From NCBI RefSeq assembly GCF_020520285.1, contig NZ_CP084742.1, forward strand, positions 3,596,001 through 3,660,000: DNA of 64,000 nt, written 5' to 3'. The DNA comes from Pseudomonas sp. L5B5. Its GTDB lineage: Bacteria > Pseudomonadota > Gammaproteobacteria > Pseudomonadales > Pseudomonadaceae. The notes below the pieces were generated by a model, which worked only from the letters and a program-made list of their open reading frames with translations, made no database searches and was not told where the DNA came from. The position numbers and the translations under genes are program-made. Shown piece by piece: positions 50,152 through 63,685 of this stretch. Numbering within the stretch: position 1 is the stretch's first letter; every line of letters begins with the position of its first letter.

Positions 50152-51894
50152 TTGAATGCGACGACCATCAACAGCCTGTTCTTGATCGGCGCGTTGCTGG
50201 TGGGTGCGAGCATCCTGGTCAGTTCACTGTCTTCGCGCCTGGGCATCCCGATCCTGGTGATCATCCTCGCCGTGGGCATGAGTGCCGGCGTCGACGGCGG
50301 CGGCATCATCTTCGACAACTACCCGACCGCCTACCTGGTGGGCAACCTGGCCCTGGCCGTGATCCTCCTGGACGGCGGCCTGCGCACCCGGGTCGCGAGC
50401 TTTCGCGTGGCCCTGTGGCCGGCGTTGTCCCTGGCCACGGTCGGGGTGCTGATCACCACCGGGCTGACCGGCATGGCGGCCGCCTGGCTGTTCGACCTGA
50501 ACCTGATCCAGGGCCTGCTGATCGGCGCCATCGTTGGCTCCACCGACGCGGCGGCGGTGTTTTCGCTGCTGGGAGGCAAGGGGCTCAACGAAAGGGTGAC
50601 CGCGAGCCTGGAAATCGAGTCCGGCAGCAACGATCCGATGGCGGTGTTCCTCACCGTGACCCTGATCGACATGCTCGCCAATGGCCATACCGGCCTGCAC
50701 TTCAGCTTGCTGGTGGAGCTGATCCGCGAGTTCGGCATCGGCGCGGTGATCGGCCTTGGCGGCGGCTGGCTGATGCTGCAGCTGGTCAACCGCATCCATC
50801 TGGCCAACGGCCTGTACCCGATCCTGGTGATCGCCGGCGGGCTGGTGGTCTTCGCCCTGACCAACGCCCTGCACGGCAGCGGTTTCCTCGCGGTGTACCT
50901 GTGCGGGCTGGTGATCGGCAACCGGCCGGTACGCAGCCGCCACGGCATCCTGCACATGCTCGATGGCATGGCCTGGCTGGCCCAGATCGGCATGTTCCTG
51001 GTGCTGGGGCTGCTGGTCACTCCCCATGACCTGCTGCCCATCGCCTTGCCGGCCCTGGGCCTGGCGCTGTGGATGATCCTGTTCGCCCGCCCTCTGTCGG
51101 TGCTGGTGGGGCTGCTGCCGTTCAAGGCCTTCCACGGCCGGGAGAAGGCCTTCATTTCCTGGGTCGGGCTGCGGGGCGCGGTGCCGATCATTCTGGCCGT
51201 GTTCCCGTTGATGGCCGGACTGCCCAACGCCCAGCTGTATTTCAACCTGGCGTTCTTCATCGTGCTGATCTCGCTGCTGCTGCAGGGCACCAGCCTGCCG
51301 TGGGTGGCCAAGTGGCTGAAGGTCACGGTTCCGCCGGAGCCGGCGCCGGTTTCCCGGGCCGCCCTGGAAGTCCATGTCACCAGCGAGTGGGAGCTGTTCG
51401 TCTACCGCCTGGGCGCGGAAAAATGGTGCATCGGCGCCGCTCTGCGCGAATTAAAGATGCCCGAGGGCACACGCATCGCCGCCCTGTTTCGCGGCCAGCA
51501 ACTGCTCCATCCGTCGGGTAGTACGGTGCTGGAGGCCGACGACCTGCTGTGCGTGATAGGCCATGAACACAACCTCCCGGCCCTGGGCAAGCTCTTCAGC
51601 CAGGCACCGGAACGCGGCCTGGACCTGCGCTTCTTCGGCGACTTCGTGCTCGAAGGCGACGCCCAGCTGGGCGCGGTCTCGGCGCTCTACGGGCTCAAGC
51701 TCGACGGCCAGGACGCGGACATGCCGCTGGCGGCGTTCATCGCCCAGAAGGTGGGAGGCGCTCCCGTGGTGGGCGATCAGGTGGAGTGGAACAACACCAC
51801 CTGGACCGTCGCGGTGATGGACGGGAACAAGATCGGCAAAGTCGGCGTCAGATTCCCCGAAGGAAGTCGCCCCGGCCCCGGACTCTTCCTCTAA
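50152..51894 (+). CDS. nhaP2: NhaP2/CvrA-type potassium(sodium)/proton antiporter
   Basis: The 580-residue inner-membrane CPA1 antiporter has about 12 spans (residues 6-400) with [42 protein letters not shown] carrying the conserved Asp residues. A cytoplasmic part follows: a TrkA-C/RCK-type domain (about 400-480) and a CorC/HlyC-like C-terminal domain. This is exactly the NhaP2 (CvrA) architecture, and E. coli NhaP2 is 578 aa. It expels potassium for protons during osmotic downshift or high potassium. The start is TTG 50152, with GGAG upstream. Confidence 0.92.
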   Translation: MNATTINSLFLIGALLVGASILVSSLSSRLGIPILVIILAVGMSAGVDGGGIIFDNYPTAYLVGNLALAVILLDGGLRTRVASFRVALWPALSLATVGVLITTGLTGMAAAWLFDLNLIQGLLIGAIVGSTDAAAVFSLLGGKGLNERVTASLEIESGSNDPMAVFLTVTLIDMLANGHTGLHFSLLVELIREFGIGAVIGLGGGWLMLQLVNRIHLANGLYPILVIAGGLVVFALTNALHGSGFLAVYLCGLVIGNRPVRSRHGILHMLDGMAWLAQIGMFLVLGLLVTPHDLLPIALPALGLALWMILFARPLSVLVGLLPFKAFHGREKAFISWVGLRGAVPIILAVFPLMAGLPNAQLYFNLAFFIVLISLLLQGTSLPWVAKWLKVTVPPEPAPVSRAALEVHVTSEWELFVYRLGAEKWCIGAALRELKMPEGTRIAALFRGQQLLHPSGSTVLEADDLLCVIGHEHNLPALGKLFSQAPERGLDLRFFGDFVLEGDAQLGAVSALYGLKLDGQDADMPLAAFIAQKVGGAPVVGDQVEWNNTTWTVAVMDGNKIGKVGVRFPEGSRPGPGLFL

Positions 51895-51958
51895 ACTCGC
51901 AAGCGCGGCGGGCTCCGGCCAGCCCGCCCCCCTATTCCTACTTGTTCGACCGATCTCT

Positions 51959-56819
<4,861 letters not shown>

Positions 56820-56994
56820 ATCGGACGACGCTTTCCATCGATACCCCCGAGTGCTCGGTCACCCTGCGAACCTGCCACAGGGTGAACGGGCGCTTGCTGC
56901 TCGCCACTGGCTCAACCAGCGATTGCGCATGGACCCGCCACTCACGGACAGGGATAATGCGCGCCCCTGATTTCCAGTACCTGCAAGGATGCGC

Positions 56995-57435
56995 ATGAAC
57001 CTGTTCCTCACCCTGGTCACCCTGGTTTTGGGCGTCATCACCCTGATATCGGTCGTCACCTATTTAAGCCGCCGCGCCAAGTACCGCATGAACCTGCAGG
57101 ACCTGCGCCTGCACGGCAAACCGCATCGCACCCTGACCCAGGCCGAACAGGACGAACTGGCCAAGCAGACTGCCAGCCTGCAACGTATCCAGGGCAGCGG
57201 CGGCATGTCCTACGAGCCGATCAGCGACAGCGTCTATCTGATCAGTGGCGGCACCGCAAGCGACGGGCTGGAACTGCAGGTCCAGTCGATAAAGCACATG
57301 TCGATCGCCGGGATTCCCGTGGAATTCCCCTTCCCGATGGAGAGCTTCCTGGCCAACAGCAACCAGGCCGAAGTGGTGATCGCCAAGAAGTTCGCCGTGG
57401 TCATCGGCCTCAACGGGCATCGCCTGGCCCAGTGA
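56995..57435 (+). CDS. Small single-span membrane protein of unknown function
   Basis: The 146-residue protein has one N-terminal membrane span (about residues 3-25, LFLTLVTLVLGVITLISVVTYL), a basic stretch RRAKYR and a mixed alpha/beta soluble domain with YEPISDSVYLISGGTASDGLELQ and a Gly/Asn end. I do not recognise a named family. ATG 56995 has AAGGA at the right distance; ATG 56989 is too close. A -10-like GATAAT at 56953-56958 suggests its own promoter. It lies directly upstream of two paralogous lipoproteins, so a common envelope role is possible but unproven. Confidence 0.72.
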   Translation: MNLFLTLVTLVLGVITLISVVTYLSRRAKYRMNLQDLRLHGKPHRTLTQAEQDELAKQTASLQRIQGSGGMSYEPISDSVYLISGGTASDGLELQVQSIKHMSIAGIPVEFPFPMESFLANSNQAEVVIAKKFAVVIGLNGHRLAQ

Positions 57436-57516
57436 CCCGTCGGCGGCCTGGCCGCCACCTTCATCGCTCGCCCATGCCACGAGCCCTTCCCCGTCGATGC
57501 CCTGCAAGAGTCCGCC

Positions 57517-58461
57517 ATGAAACGTCGCTACCTGCTGCTGTTATCCCTGCTGATCGGCCTGACCGGGTGCAAGGAAGATTTCGCCACCCTGCACTTTCAG
57601 GATTCGGTGCGCTCGGACCCCAAGGCCGGCCCGCAGTACTCCGACCAGTTGGTGCACGAGGCCTACAAGCAGAGCATCTACACGGCGCTCGGCACCCAGG
57701 GCCTGGACCCGGATGCCATCGCCCTGGAGCGCGACAAGGAGGATGACAAGGTGATTCACCTGCGCCTGGTGGACTACTCCCTGAGCCCGGAACAACGGGG
57801 CAGCCTCAAGGCCCTCCTCGATCAGGTCATCGCTGCACGCCAGGCCAGTTCGATGAACCTGCGCCTGGAGCTGGACAACGCCCACGCCAAGGTCACCCCG
57901 TCCGGCACCAGCGACCTGCCGGACCGCATCGACGCCACCCTGGAATTCGACCCGCAGTTCGACATGCTGCTGGACCGCAGCTACGAGGACAGCATGCAAG
58001 CGATTGTCAACGAAAGCGAAATCCAGGGCCCGGTCAGTTGCAAGATCACCGCGCACCTGGCGATGCCCACGCCCTTGAAACTGATCAGCTACGAAGCCCT
58101 TGAACAAGACAACAGCGAGCGCGGCCTGATTTCGTTGCTGACCCGCAGCGGGAGCATTGCCAAGGTGGCGCTCAAGGTGCATTTCGCTGACCCGGACCTG
58201 AACCGGCACCTGCAAGACAAAACCGTCCAGGCCTGGCCTTCGAGCTCGAAAATCACCCGACCCGCCCCGGTGCCCCTAGATGAATTCGCCATCGTCATTG
58301 GCTCCATCGGCGTCCAGACCCTGACCGCAGCCTTGCCTTTCGACACCCGTAAAGACCAGCTGCAAGCGCTGTGCGACCAGAAGATGCAGACCCTGGGGCG
58401 GCCGTTCACCTTTCAAATGGGCCGGACCCTGGATCGCTTGACCCGCGTCGACTACCGCTGA
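57517..58461 (+). CDS. Predicted lipoprotein of unknown function (tandem paralogue A)
   Basis: The 314-residue protein starts MKRRYLLLLSLLIGLTGCKED with a clear lipobox LTGC (Cys18). It should be a lipoprotein; with Lys-Glu after the Cys, the outer membrane is likely. The mature part opens with TLHFQ. It has an acidic region ERDKEDDKVIHLRL and the C-terminal GRPFTFQMGRTLDRLTRVD. The next gene repeats this frame: lipobox, TLHFQ, DRKDDKTLHIS and GRPFTFYIGRSMDRLVSVD. I recognise no family. The start ATG 57517 fits the signal peptide. Confidence 0.85.
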   Translation: MKRRYLLLLSLLIGLTGCKEDFATLHFQDSVRSDPKAGPQYSDQLVHEAYKQSIYTALGTQGLDPDAIALERDKEDDKVIHLRLVDYSLSPEQRGSLKALLDQVIAARQASSMNLRLELDNAHAKVTPSGTSDLPDRIDATLEFDPQFDMLLDRSYEDSMQAIVNESEIQGPVSCKITAHLAMPTPLKLISYEALEQDNSERGLISLLTRSGSIAKVALKVHFADPDLNRHLQDKTVQAWPSSSKITRPAPVPLDEFAIVIGSIGVQTLTAALPFDTRKDQLQALCDQKMQTLGRPFTFQMGRTLDRLTRVDYR

Positions 58462-58486
58462 ACCCCATGCGCAACAAGGACCCCAA

Positions 58487-59434
58487 GTGAACCGACGCCT
58501 CTACGCTGCCGCCCTGCTGCTGATGCTGACCGGCTGCAAGCAGACCTACCTCACCCTGCATTTCCAGGAAGAAGTGGGTAACCCCCAGCAGGCCCGGATC
58601 GTGCCGTACTTCGCCGAGACCATCACCCGGATGGCCGCGGGAATCGGTATCGAAGCCGACGACATCGGCCTGGAGATGGACCGCAAGGACGACAAGACAC
58701 TGCATATCAGCCTGGACAGCGGCGTGCCCGAAGCCCGGCGCCAACGCCTGCGAGAGCTGTTCAGCGAGATTGTCGAGGCCCGCGCAGCCAGCACCTTCGA
58801 AGCCGTCCTGGAGATCGCCCCGCAAACCGGGAAATACACCGATCCGGAGTACCGCAAAAGGGCCATGGCCTTGCCGCGGCGCTTCTCGCTGGCGCTGGAG
58901 CCGGTGAAATACGCCGATGTGCTGTTTCACTACTCGATGGAGGAGTTGATCAGCGGCAAGCTCTCGGCCACCGGCACGCCCAACGAGGCGTTCTGCCAAT
59001 ACCAGGCCACGCTCCGGCCGCCGGGCATGCTGTTCAGCCAGATGGGCAGCAAGGCTGGGAGCGGAACAGGGGATTACAACGTGTACCTGGAGTGGAAAGA
59101 CAACAAGCGCGAACCGGCGCAGTACTTGTTCGGCAACATCACTTTCGCCAACCCCACGCTCAACCAGATGCTGTTCGACAACCGCATCCAACTGTCCGCG
59201 ATCAAGACCTCCTGGGGTACGCGAGCGGATCGCCGGGCCGATCGCGTCGGTTTCAGCGTCGGCTCCCTGGGCCTGCAGTACCACGAGGACGGGGAGATTT
59301 CCCCGTTGCAGCACATAGGCTTCATGGGCAGGTGCGAGGGCATGGCCATGGAACTGGGGCGGCCCTTCACCTTTTACATCGGTCGCTCCATGGACCGTCT
59401 GGTCAGCGTCGATCTGGCACCGCCCAGCACATGA
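58487..59434 (+). CDS. Predicted lipoprotein of unknown function (tandem paralogue B)
   Basis: The 315-residue paralogue of the preceding gene starts at GTG 58487 (AAGGA ribosome site) with MNRRLYAAALLLMLTGCKQ, lipobox Cys17. The first 60 and the last 25 mature residues match paralogue A most clearly. The centre has diverged (for example YADVLFHYSMEELISGKL here). The 25-nt gap shows one transcript. The arrangement of a short single-span protein followed by two related lipoproteins may be a small envelope module. No catalytic motif is visible. Confidence 0.85.
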   Translation: MNRRLYAAALLLMLTGCKQTYLTLHFQEEVGNPQQARIVPYFAETITRMAAGIGIEADDIGLEMDRKDDKTLHISLDSGVPEARRQRLRELFSEIVEARAASTFEAVLEIAPQTGKYTDPEYRKRAMALPRRFSLALEPVKYADVLFHYSMEELISGKLSATGTPNEAFCQYQATLRPPGMLFSQMGSKAGSGTGDYNVYLEWKDNKREPAQYLFGNITFANPTLNQMLFDNRIQLSAIKTSWGTRADRRADRVGFSVGSLGLQYHEDGEISPLQHIGFMGRCEGMAMELGRPFTFYIGRSMDRLVSVDLAPPST

Positions 59435-59521
59435 AGCCATGACGAGACCTGCCGCGCCGACTTGATATTCACTCTCGGTGGCGCCATCTAGGGTGCTCTA
59501 CCCTGCTTGCGGAGCCCATCC

Positions 59522-59956
59522 ATGTCCGAGCCACTGCTGATCCCCTGCCCGCACTGCAACGGCCTCAACCGCATTCCCGGCGAGCGCCTGGGCGACCAGC
59601 CCAAGTGCGGGCGCTGCAAGGCCGAAGTACTGCTGAGCAAACCCTTCGAACTGCAACAGGGCGACTACGCCAGCCAGATCAAGGGCGACCTGCCGTTGCT
59701 GGTGGATGTGTGGGCAGACTGGTGCGGACCGTGCAAATCCTTTGCGCCGATCTTTACCCAGGCCGCCGCGCAACTGAGTGGCAAATGCCGACTGGCCAAG
59801 CTCGACAGCGAGGCCAACCCGCAGCTCTCGGCCCAGTTGGGCATCCGCTCGATTCCGAGCCTGATCCTGTTCAGGAACGGTCGGGAAGTGGCCCGGCAAA
59901 GCGGCGCGTTGCCGTTGCCGCAACTGTTGAGCTGGTTGCGCAGCCAGGGGGTTTGA
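59522..59956 (+). CDS. trxC: Thioredoxin 2 (TrxC)
   Basis: TrxC is a cytoplasmic disulfide reductase with an extra zinc-binding N-terminus. The 144-residue protein shows the zinc cysteines CPHC (9-12) and CGRC (29-32), the active site WCGPC (67-71) and the cis-Pro loop IRSIPSLILF. ATG 59522 follows GCGGAG; an in-frame ATG five codons upstream is less well placed. TrxC is commonly OxyR-induced. It is convergent with the parA-like gene. Confidence 0.95.
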   Translation: MSEPLLIPCPHCNGLNRIPGERLGDQPKCGRCKAEVLLSKPFELQQGDYASQIKGDLPLLVDVWADWCGPCKSFAPIFTQAAAQLSGKCRLAKLDSEANPQLSAQLGIRSIPSLILFRNGREVARQSGALPLPQLLSWLRSQGV

Positions 59957-59966
59957 GCCGACGCCG

Positions 59967-59992
59967 TGAGCCCCAGGCCTCGCCCTGGGCTC
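59967..59992. terminator. Bidirectional hairpin between trxC and the parA-like gene
   Basis: TGAGCCCCAGG and CCTGGGCTCA pair with one bulged C and a short loop, 11 nt after the trxC stop and just downstream of the convergent parA-like gene. No clear U tract; it probably serves both directions. Confidence 0.5.
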
Positions 59993-60007
59993 ATGGCAAC
60001 ACCGTGA

Positions 60008-60778
60008 TCAGGCGCTTTCCAGCAGGTTATGCAGATCGACGAATTGCTGGGTCAGCTTGTGCCGTGGGTCGAGATGGATCAGCGGCATGCTGGCCTGGTG
60101 GGATTCACGCATGCGCACCGAGCTGCCCAGGTACACCGGCAGCACCGGCAGGCCCTCGCTGATCAGCTCGTCGAGCATCTGTTGCGGCAGGCTGGCGCGG
60201 GCCTGGAACTGATTGACCACGATGCCCTCGACCTCCAGCCCCTCGTTGTGGTCTTCCTTCAACTCTTCGATCTCGGCCAGCAGGCCGTACAGGGCCTGGC
60301 GGGAAAAACTGTCGCAATCGAAGGGAATCAATACGCGATCGGCCGCGATCAACGCCGATACCGCGTAAAAATTCAGGGCCGGCGGGGTATCCAGGTAGAT
60401 CCGGTCGTAATCCTCGGCCAGTTCGTCCAGCAACTTACGCAGCTTGTTGATCTTGTGCTTGGCCTCGAGCTTGGGCTGCAGGTCCGCCAGTTCCGCCGTG
60501 GCCGTGACCACGTGCAGGTTGTCGAACGGCGTCTCGTAGATATCCACCTGGTTTTTCTTCGCGAACGGCCCGGACGACAGGGTCTGCTTGAAGAAATCGG
60601 CAATGCCCATGGGGATGTCCTCGCCGGTGAGGCCGGTGAGGTACTGGGTCGAGTTGGCCTGGGCATCCAAGTCCACCAGCAAGGTGCGATAGCCCTCGCT
60701 GGCGCTGACCGCCGCCAGGTTGCAGGCAATGCTGGATTTGCCGACGCCACCTTTCTGATTGAATACCACGCGCCGCAT
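60008..60778 (-). CDS. Orphan ParA/MinD-type ATPase
   Basis: The 256-residue deviant Walker P-loop ATPase starts [16 protein letters not shown], with the KGGVGKSS motif at residues 9-16. It has [15 protein letters not shown] (Walker A') and [15 protein letters not shown] (Walker B). ATG 60778 follows GGAGG. No parB gene or parS-like repeat is nearby, so it is not the chromosome segregation ATPase. Orphan ParA proteins position cargo such as chemoreceptor clusters, carboxysomes or pili. It diverges from the aryl-polyene-type genes across 346 bp. The partner is unknown. Confidence 0.88.
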   Translation of the reverse strand: MRRVVFNQKGGVGKSSIACNLAAVSASEGYRTLLVDLDAQANSTQYLTGLTGEDIPMGIADFFKQTLSSGPFAKKNQVDIYETPFDNLHVVTATAELADLQPKLEAKHKINKLRKLLDELAEDYDRIYLDTPPALNFYAVSALIAADRVLIPFDCDSFSRQALYGLLAEIEELKEDHNEGLEVEGIVVNQFQARASLPQQMLDELISEGLPVLPVYLGSSVRMRESHQASMPLIHLDPRHKLTQQFVDLHNLLESA

Positions 60779-61124
60779 GTCTAAACCTCCGTGTATCAAA
60801 GATCCCCGAGTGTAGTAGTCCACGCCGTCCCTTAGCTACCTCGGCAACACAAGATCGGCCGGCTATCCCGGGACCGGCGAAAAACCCCGGCAACGCCCGG
60901 TGGCAGGCGCCTGAAGACGGCCAGTGCAACCGGTGACAGCAAAAAGACACTTCAAGTTGCGGCAGATTCATCTCATTTGCGACCGGCAACCCATCCGGCA
61001 TTTGCTACAAGGGTGTTGCACCGGGATAATGCGCGCCACCAACGCTTTCGCGTTCCCCAGGCCCGGCGCCACCCCCAGCACCGTCGCCACGTCAAGGAAG
61101 CCCGCAGGGGCGGGATGAAACCAA
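60779..61124. other. Divergent region between parA-like gene and aryl-polyene cluster (346 bp)
   Basis: No gene was found here. It carries the parA ribosome site, a GC-rich middle (60860-60910), and the sigma-70-like promoter at 61002-61030 reading towards the cluster. Confidence 0.65.
61002..61030 (+). promoter_or_regulatory. Sigma-70-like promoter of the aryl-polyene-type cluster
   Basis: TTGCTA (61002-61007), a 17-bp spacer and GATAAT (61025-61030) lie about 95 nt before the first cluster gene. Both hexamers differ from consensus by one to two bases and the spacing is ideal. Confidence 0.6.
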
Positions 61125-61841
61125 GTGATCAAGTTCAATATCGCTCAATGGCGTGCGTGGGCCCCTGGGCTCGAAAGCGTGGACGCCTGGCAGGCCTGGA
61201 GCCAGCAACCGGCCCTGGCGCAGAGCAGCGATAGCGCACCTGACGTGTCCTTCCTGCCCGCCATGCAGCGCCGCCGCCTCAGCCGCCTGGCTCGCATGGC
61301 ATTCAGCGTGGGCTGGCCCCTGGCCGAGGGCCTGGAGCACCTGCCCCTGGTGTTCATTTCCCGCCACGGCGAAACCCCGCGAACCTTCGAGATCCTCAGC
61401 GACCTGGCCGCCGAGCAACCCTTGTCGCCCACCCAGTTCAGCCTTTCGGTGCACAACGCGATCATTGGCCTGTGGTCCATCATGCGCGGCGAAACCAGCG
61501 AGATGACCGCACTGGCCGCAGCCGGCGACGGCCTGGAGCACGGCATGCTGGAAGCCGCCGCGCTGCTGGCCGACGGCGCCCCCCATGTGCTGCTGGTGAT
61601 CACTGAAGAGCAGCCGCCAGAGGCCTATGCCCGCTGGATCGACGACGTACCCTTCCCTTATGCCGTGGCCCTGCTGTTGACCCCTGGCGAGGACTGGCAA
61701 CTGTCGCTGGGCAGCCATGCCGACCAGTCCCGGGCTCCCTGGCCCCATGCCCTGAACCTGTTGCGCACCCTGCTTGGCCCGCAATCCCATTGCCAACATG
61801 CCTGGATGAATCGTGTATGGACCTGGCAACGCAACCTGTGA
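61125..61841 (+). CDS. Beta-ketoacyl synthase-like chain-length factor (aryl-polyene type, ApeC-like)
   Basis: The 238-residue short ketosynthase-fold protein begins IKFNIAQWRAWAPGLES, the typical opening of beta-ketoacyl synthase-like (Ketoacyl-synt_2) proteins from aryl-polyene clusters. It contains FISRHGETPRTFEIL and FSLSVHNAIIGLWSI in place of the Cys nucleophile. It therefore lacks the catalytic Cys and should partner an active KS as chain-length factor. The start is GTG 61125. Its stop lies 25 nt inside the next gene, i.e. translational overlap. Confidence 0.85.
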   Translation: MIKFNIAQWRAWAPGLESVDAWQAWSQQPALAQSSDSAPDVSFLPAMQRRRLSRLARMAFSVGWPLAEGLEHLPLVFISRHGETPRTFEILSDLAAEQPLSPTQFSLSVHNAIIGLWSIMRGETSEMTALAAAGDGLEHGMLEAAALLADGAPHVLLVITEEQPPEAYARWIDDVPFPYAVALLLTPGEDWQLSLGSHADQSRAPWPHALNLLRTLLGPQSHCQHAWMNRVWTWQRNL

Positions 61842-62638
61842 ACGCCAAGGGGCGTGACGCCTACTACTGGCGCCTGGTGGCCACGGCGCTGAGCTTTGCA
61901 GTGTTCGGAACAGGTGGTTTGTGCCTGCGCCTGGTGATCTTTCCCCTGCTTGCGTGCCTGCCCGGGGATGCCAGCCGTCGGCGCCAGCGGGCGCGCGCAA
62001 CCATCAGCCGGCTGTTCTGGCTGTTCATCCGTTTCATGGCCAGGAGCGGCGTGCTCACCTACGAGGTCCAGGGCAACGGGCAACTGGGGCGCCCGGGCCA
62101 GATGATCATCGCCAACCATCCCTCGCTGATCGACGTGGTGTTCCTGATCGGCCTGGTGCGCGACGCCAACTGCGTGGTCAAGGACAGCCTGTGGAACAAC
62201 CCGTTCACCCGCGGCCCGGTGCGCACGGCCCGGTACATCAGCAACGACGGCAGCCTGGAGATGCTCGACAGCGCCTCCCAGGCCTTGCAGGAAGGACAGA
62301 CCCTGATCGTCTTTCCCGAGGGCACCCGCACCCACCCTGGCACCGCGCCCACCTTTCATCGGGGGGCCGCGGCGATCGCCCTGCGCGGTGCCAAGATCAT
62401 CACTCCGGTAGTGATCCGGGTCAGCCCCAGCACCCTGACCAAGGCCGAGCCCTGGTACCGGATCCCGCAACGCCGTGTGCACTTCAGTTTTCACGTCGGT
62501 GCCGATATAGACCCACAGACCTTTGCCGCCCAGGGCCCCGCACCCCAGGCGTCGCGCAAGCTCAATGAGCACTTGCACCACTATTTCATCAAGGAGCTCG
62601 CCAGAGATGAGCGATACACACCCGGACCTGATGCTTGA
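61817..62638 (+). CDS. Lysophospholipid acyltransferase-like membrane protein (PlsC family, ApeD-like)
   Basis: The 273-residue protein has an N-terminal membrane segment (about 15-45) and a PlsC acyltransferase fold. The motif NHPSLID (HxxxxD variant) lies near residue 97 and FPEGTR near 165. It likely attaches the polyene acyl chain to a glycolipid or phospholipid headgroup at the inner membrane. ATG 61817 overlaps the preceding gene. Two ACP genes follow, the first overlapping its end by 32 nt. Confidence 0.88.
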   Translation: MDLATQPVNAKGRDAYYWRLVATALSFAVFGTGGLCLRLVIFPLLACLPGDASRRRQRARATISRLFWLFIRFMARSGVLTYEVQGNGQLGRPGQMIIANHPSLIDVVFLIGLVRDANCVVKDSLWNNPFTRGPVRTARYISNDGSLEMLDSASQALQEGQTLIVFPEGTRTHPGTAPTFHRGAAAIALRGAKIITPVVIRVSPSTLTKAEPWYRIPQRRVHFSFHVGADIDPQTFAAQGPAPQASRKLNEHLHHYFIKELARDERYTPGPDA

Positions 62639-62879
62639 AATCAAACGGCTGATCATCGATGCCCTGGGCCTGGAAGACATCAGCGTCCAGGACATCGGCG
62701 ACCAGCAGACACTGTTCGGCGAGGGCCTCGGCCTGGACTCGGTGGACGCCCTGGAACTGGGCCTGGCGATCCAGAAGAAGTACGGCATCAAGATCGACGC
62801 CGACGCCAAGGACACCCGCAATCACTTCAGCAACGTGGCGAGCCTTGCGGCCTTCGTCACTGCGAAACAGGCAGCTTGA
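62607..62879 (+). CDS. Acyl carrier protein 1 of the aryl-polyene-type cluster
   Basis: The 90-residue ACP has the phosphopantetheine Ser45 in GLGLDSVDALEL. The ATG at 62607 lies inside the end of the acyltransferase gene, with AAGGAG upstream. It is expected to carry the growing polyene or the starter. Confidence 0.92.
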   Translation: MSDTHPDLMLEIKRLIIDALGLEDISVQDIGDQQTLFGEGLGLDSVDALELGLAIQKKYGIKIDADAKDTRNHFSNVASLAAFVTAKQAA

Positions 62880-62888
62880 GAACCGACC

Positions 62889-63143
62889 ATGCAAACCCGT
62901 GACGACATCTTCAACACCCTGCGCGATGCCCTGGTCGAGCTCTTCGAGCTGGAACCTGCCAGCATCAGCCTGGATTCCAACCTGTACCAGGACCTGGAAA
63001 TCGACAGCATTGACGCCGTCGACCTGATCGACCACATCAAGCGCCAGACCGGCAAGAAAATCGCTGCCGAGGAATTCAAGTCGGTGCGTACCGTCAACGA
63101 CGTGGTCGAGGCGGTCTACCGTCTGGTCCAGCCGAGCGCATGA
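62889..63143 (+). CDS. Acyl carrier protein 2 of the aryl-polyene-type cluster
   Basis: The 84-residue ACP has the phosphopantetheine Ser40 in LEIDSIDAVDL. It starts 9 nt after ACP 1, and its stop overlaps the next ATG (ATGA). Paired ACPs are a hallmark of aryl-polyene clusters. Confidence 0.93.
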   Translation: MQTRDDIFNTLRDALVELFELEPASISLDSNLYQDLEIDSIDAVDLIDHIKRQTGKKIAAEEFKSVRTVNDVVEAVYRLVQPSA

Positions 63144-63685
63144 GTCGGCTGATCGGCCTGGGCCTGTTGCTGGCCGGCCTGCTTTATCCCTTCGCCGTGT
63201 ACTTCGGCATGGAGCACTTCGCGGCATGGCAATTCGGCCTGCTGCTGGGCGGCCTGTGGCTGGCCCGGGCCCTGACCGGTGAACGTCGTCCCGGCAGCCT
63301 GTGGATGGCTGGCGCGGCGATCGTCTTCTGCCTGTTGCTGGCCTGGTTCGACCACCCCGGGCTGTTGCGCTGGTATCCGGTGCTGATCAGCGCCTGCATG
63401 CTCGTGCTGTTCGGCCTGAGCCTCAGGTACGGCCCGCCGGTGGCAGAGCGCCTGGCCCGCTTGAGCGAGCCGGACCTGCCGGAAAAGGCCATACGCTACA
63501 CCCGCCAGGTGACCATCGCCTGGAGCCTGTTCTTCCTCTGCAACGGCCTGATGGCGGCGGCGCTGACGCTCTGGGCGCCGCTGGACTGGTGGATGCTGTA
63601 CAACGGCCTGATCGCCTATGGGCTGATGGGCCTGTTGTTTGCCATCGAATGGCTTTTACGACAACGGGTACGAGGCCGCAGATGA
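63140..63685 (+). CDS. Small polytopic membrane protein of aryl-polyene clusters (COG4648-like)
   Basis: The 181-residue protein has about five or six hydrophobic spans (including LIGLGLLLAGLLYPFAVYF, FGLLLGGLWLARAL, IVFCLLLAWF and YNGLIAYGLMGLLFAIEWLL). It has a conserved middle with LPEKAIRYTRQVTIAWSLFFLCNG. Proteins of this look sit in the same place (ACPs, then this, then AMP ligase) in aryl-polyene clusters. The biochemical role is not known. ATGA overlaps join it to both neighbours. Confidence 0.82.
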   Translation: MSRLIGLGLLLAGLLYPFAVYFGMEHFAAWQFGLLLGGLWLARALTGERRPGSLWMAGAAIVFCLLLAWFDHPGLLRWYPVLISACMLVLFGLSLRYGPPVAERLARLSEPDLPEKAIRYTRQVTIAWSLFFLCNGLMAAALTLWAPLDWWMLYNGLIAYGLMGLLFAIEWLLRQRVRGRR

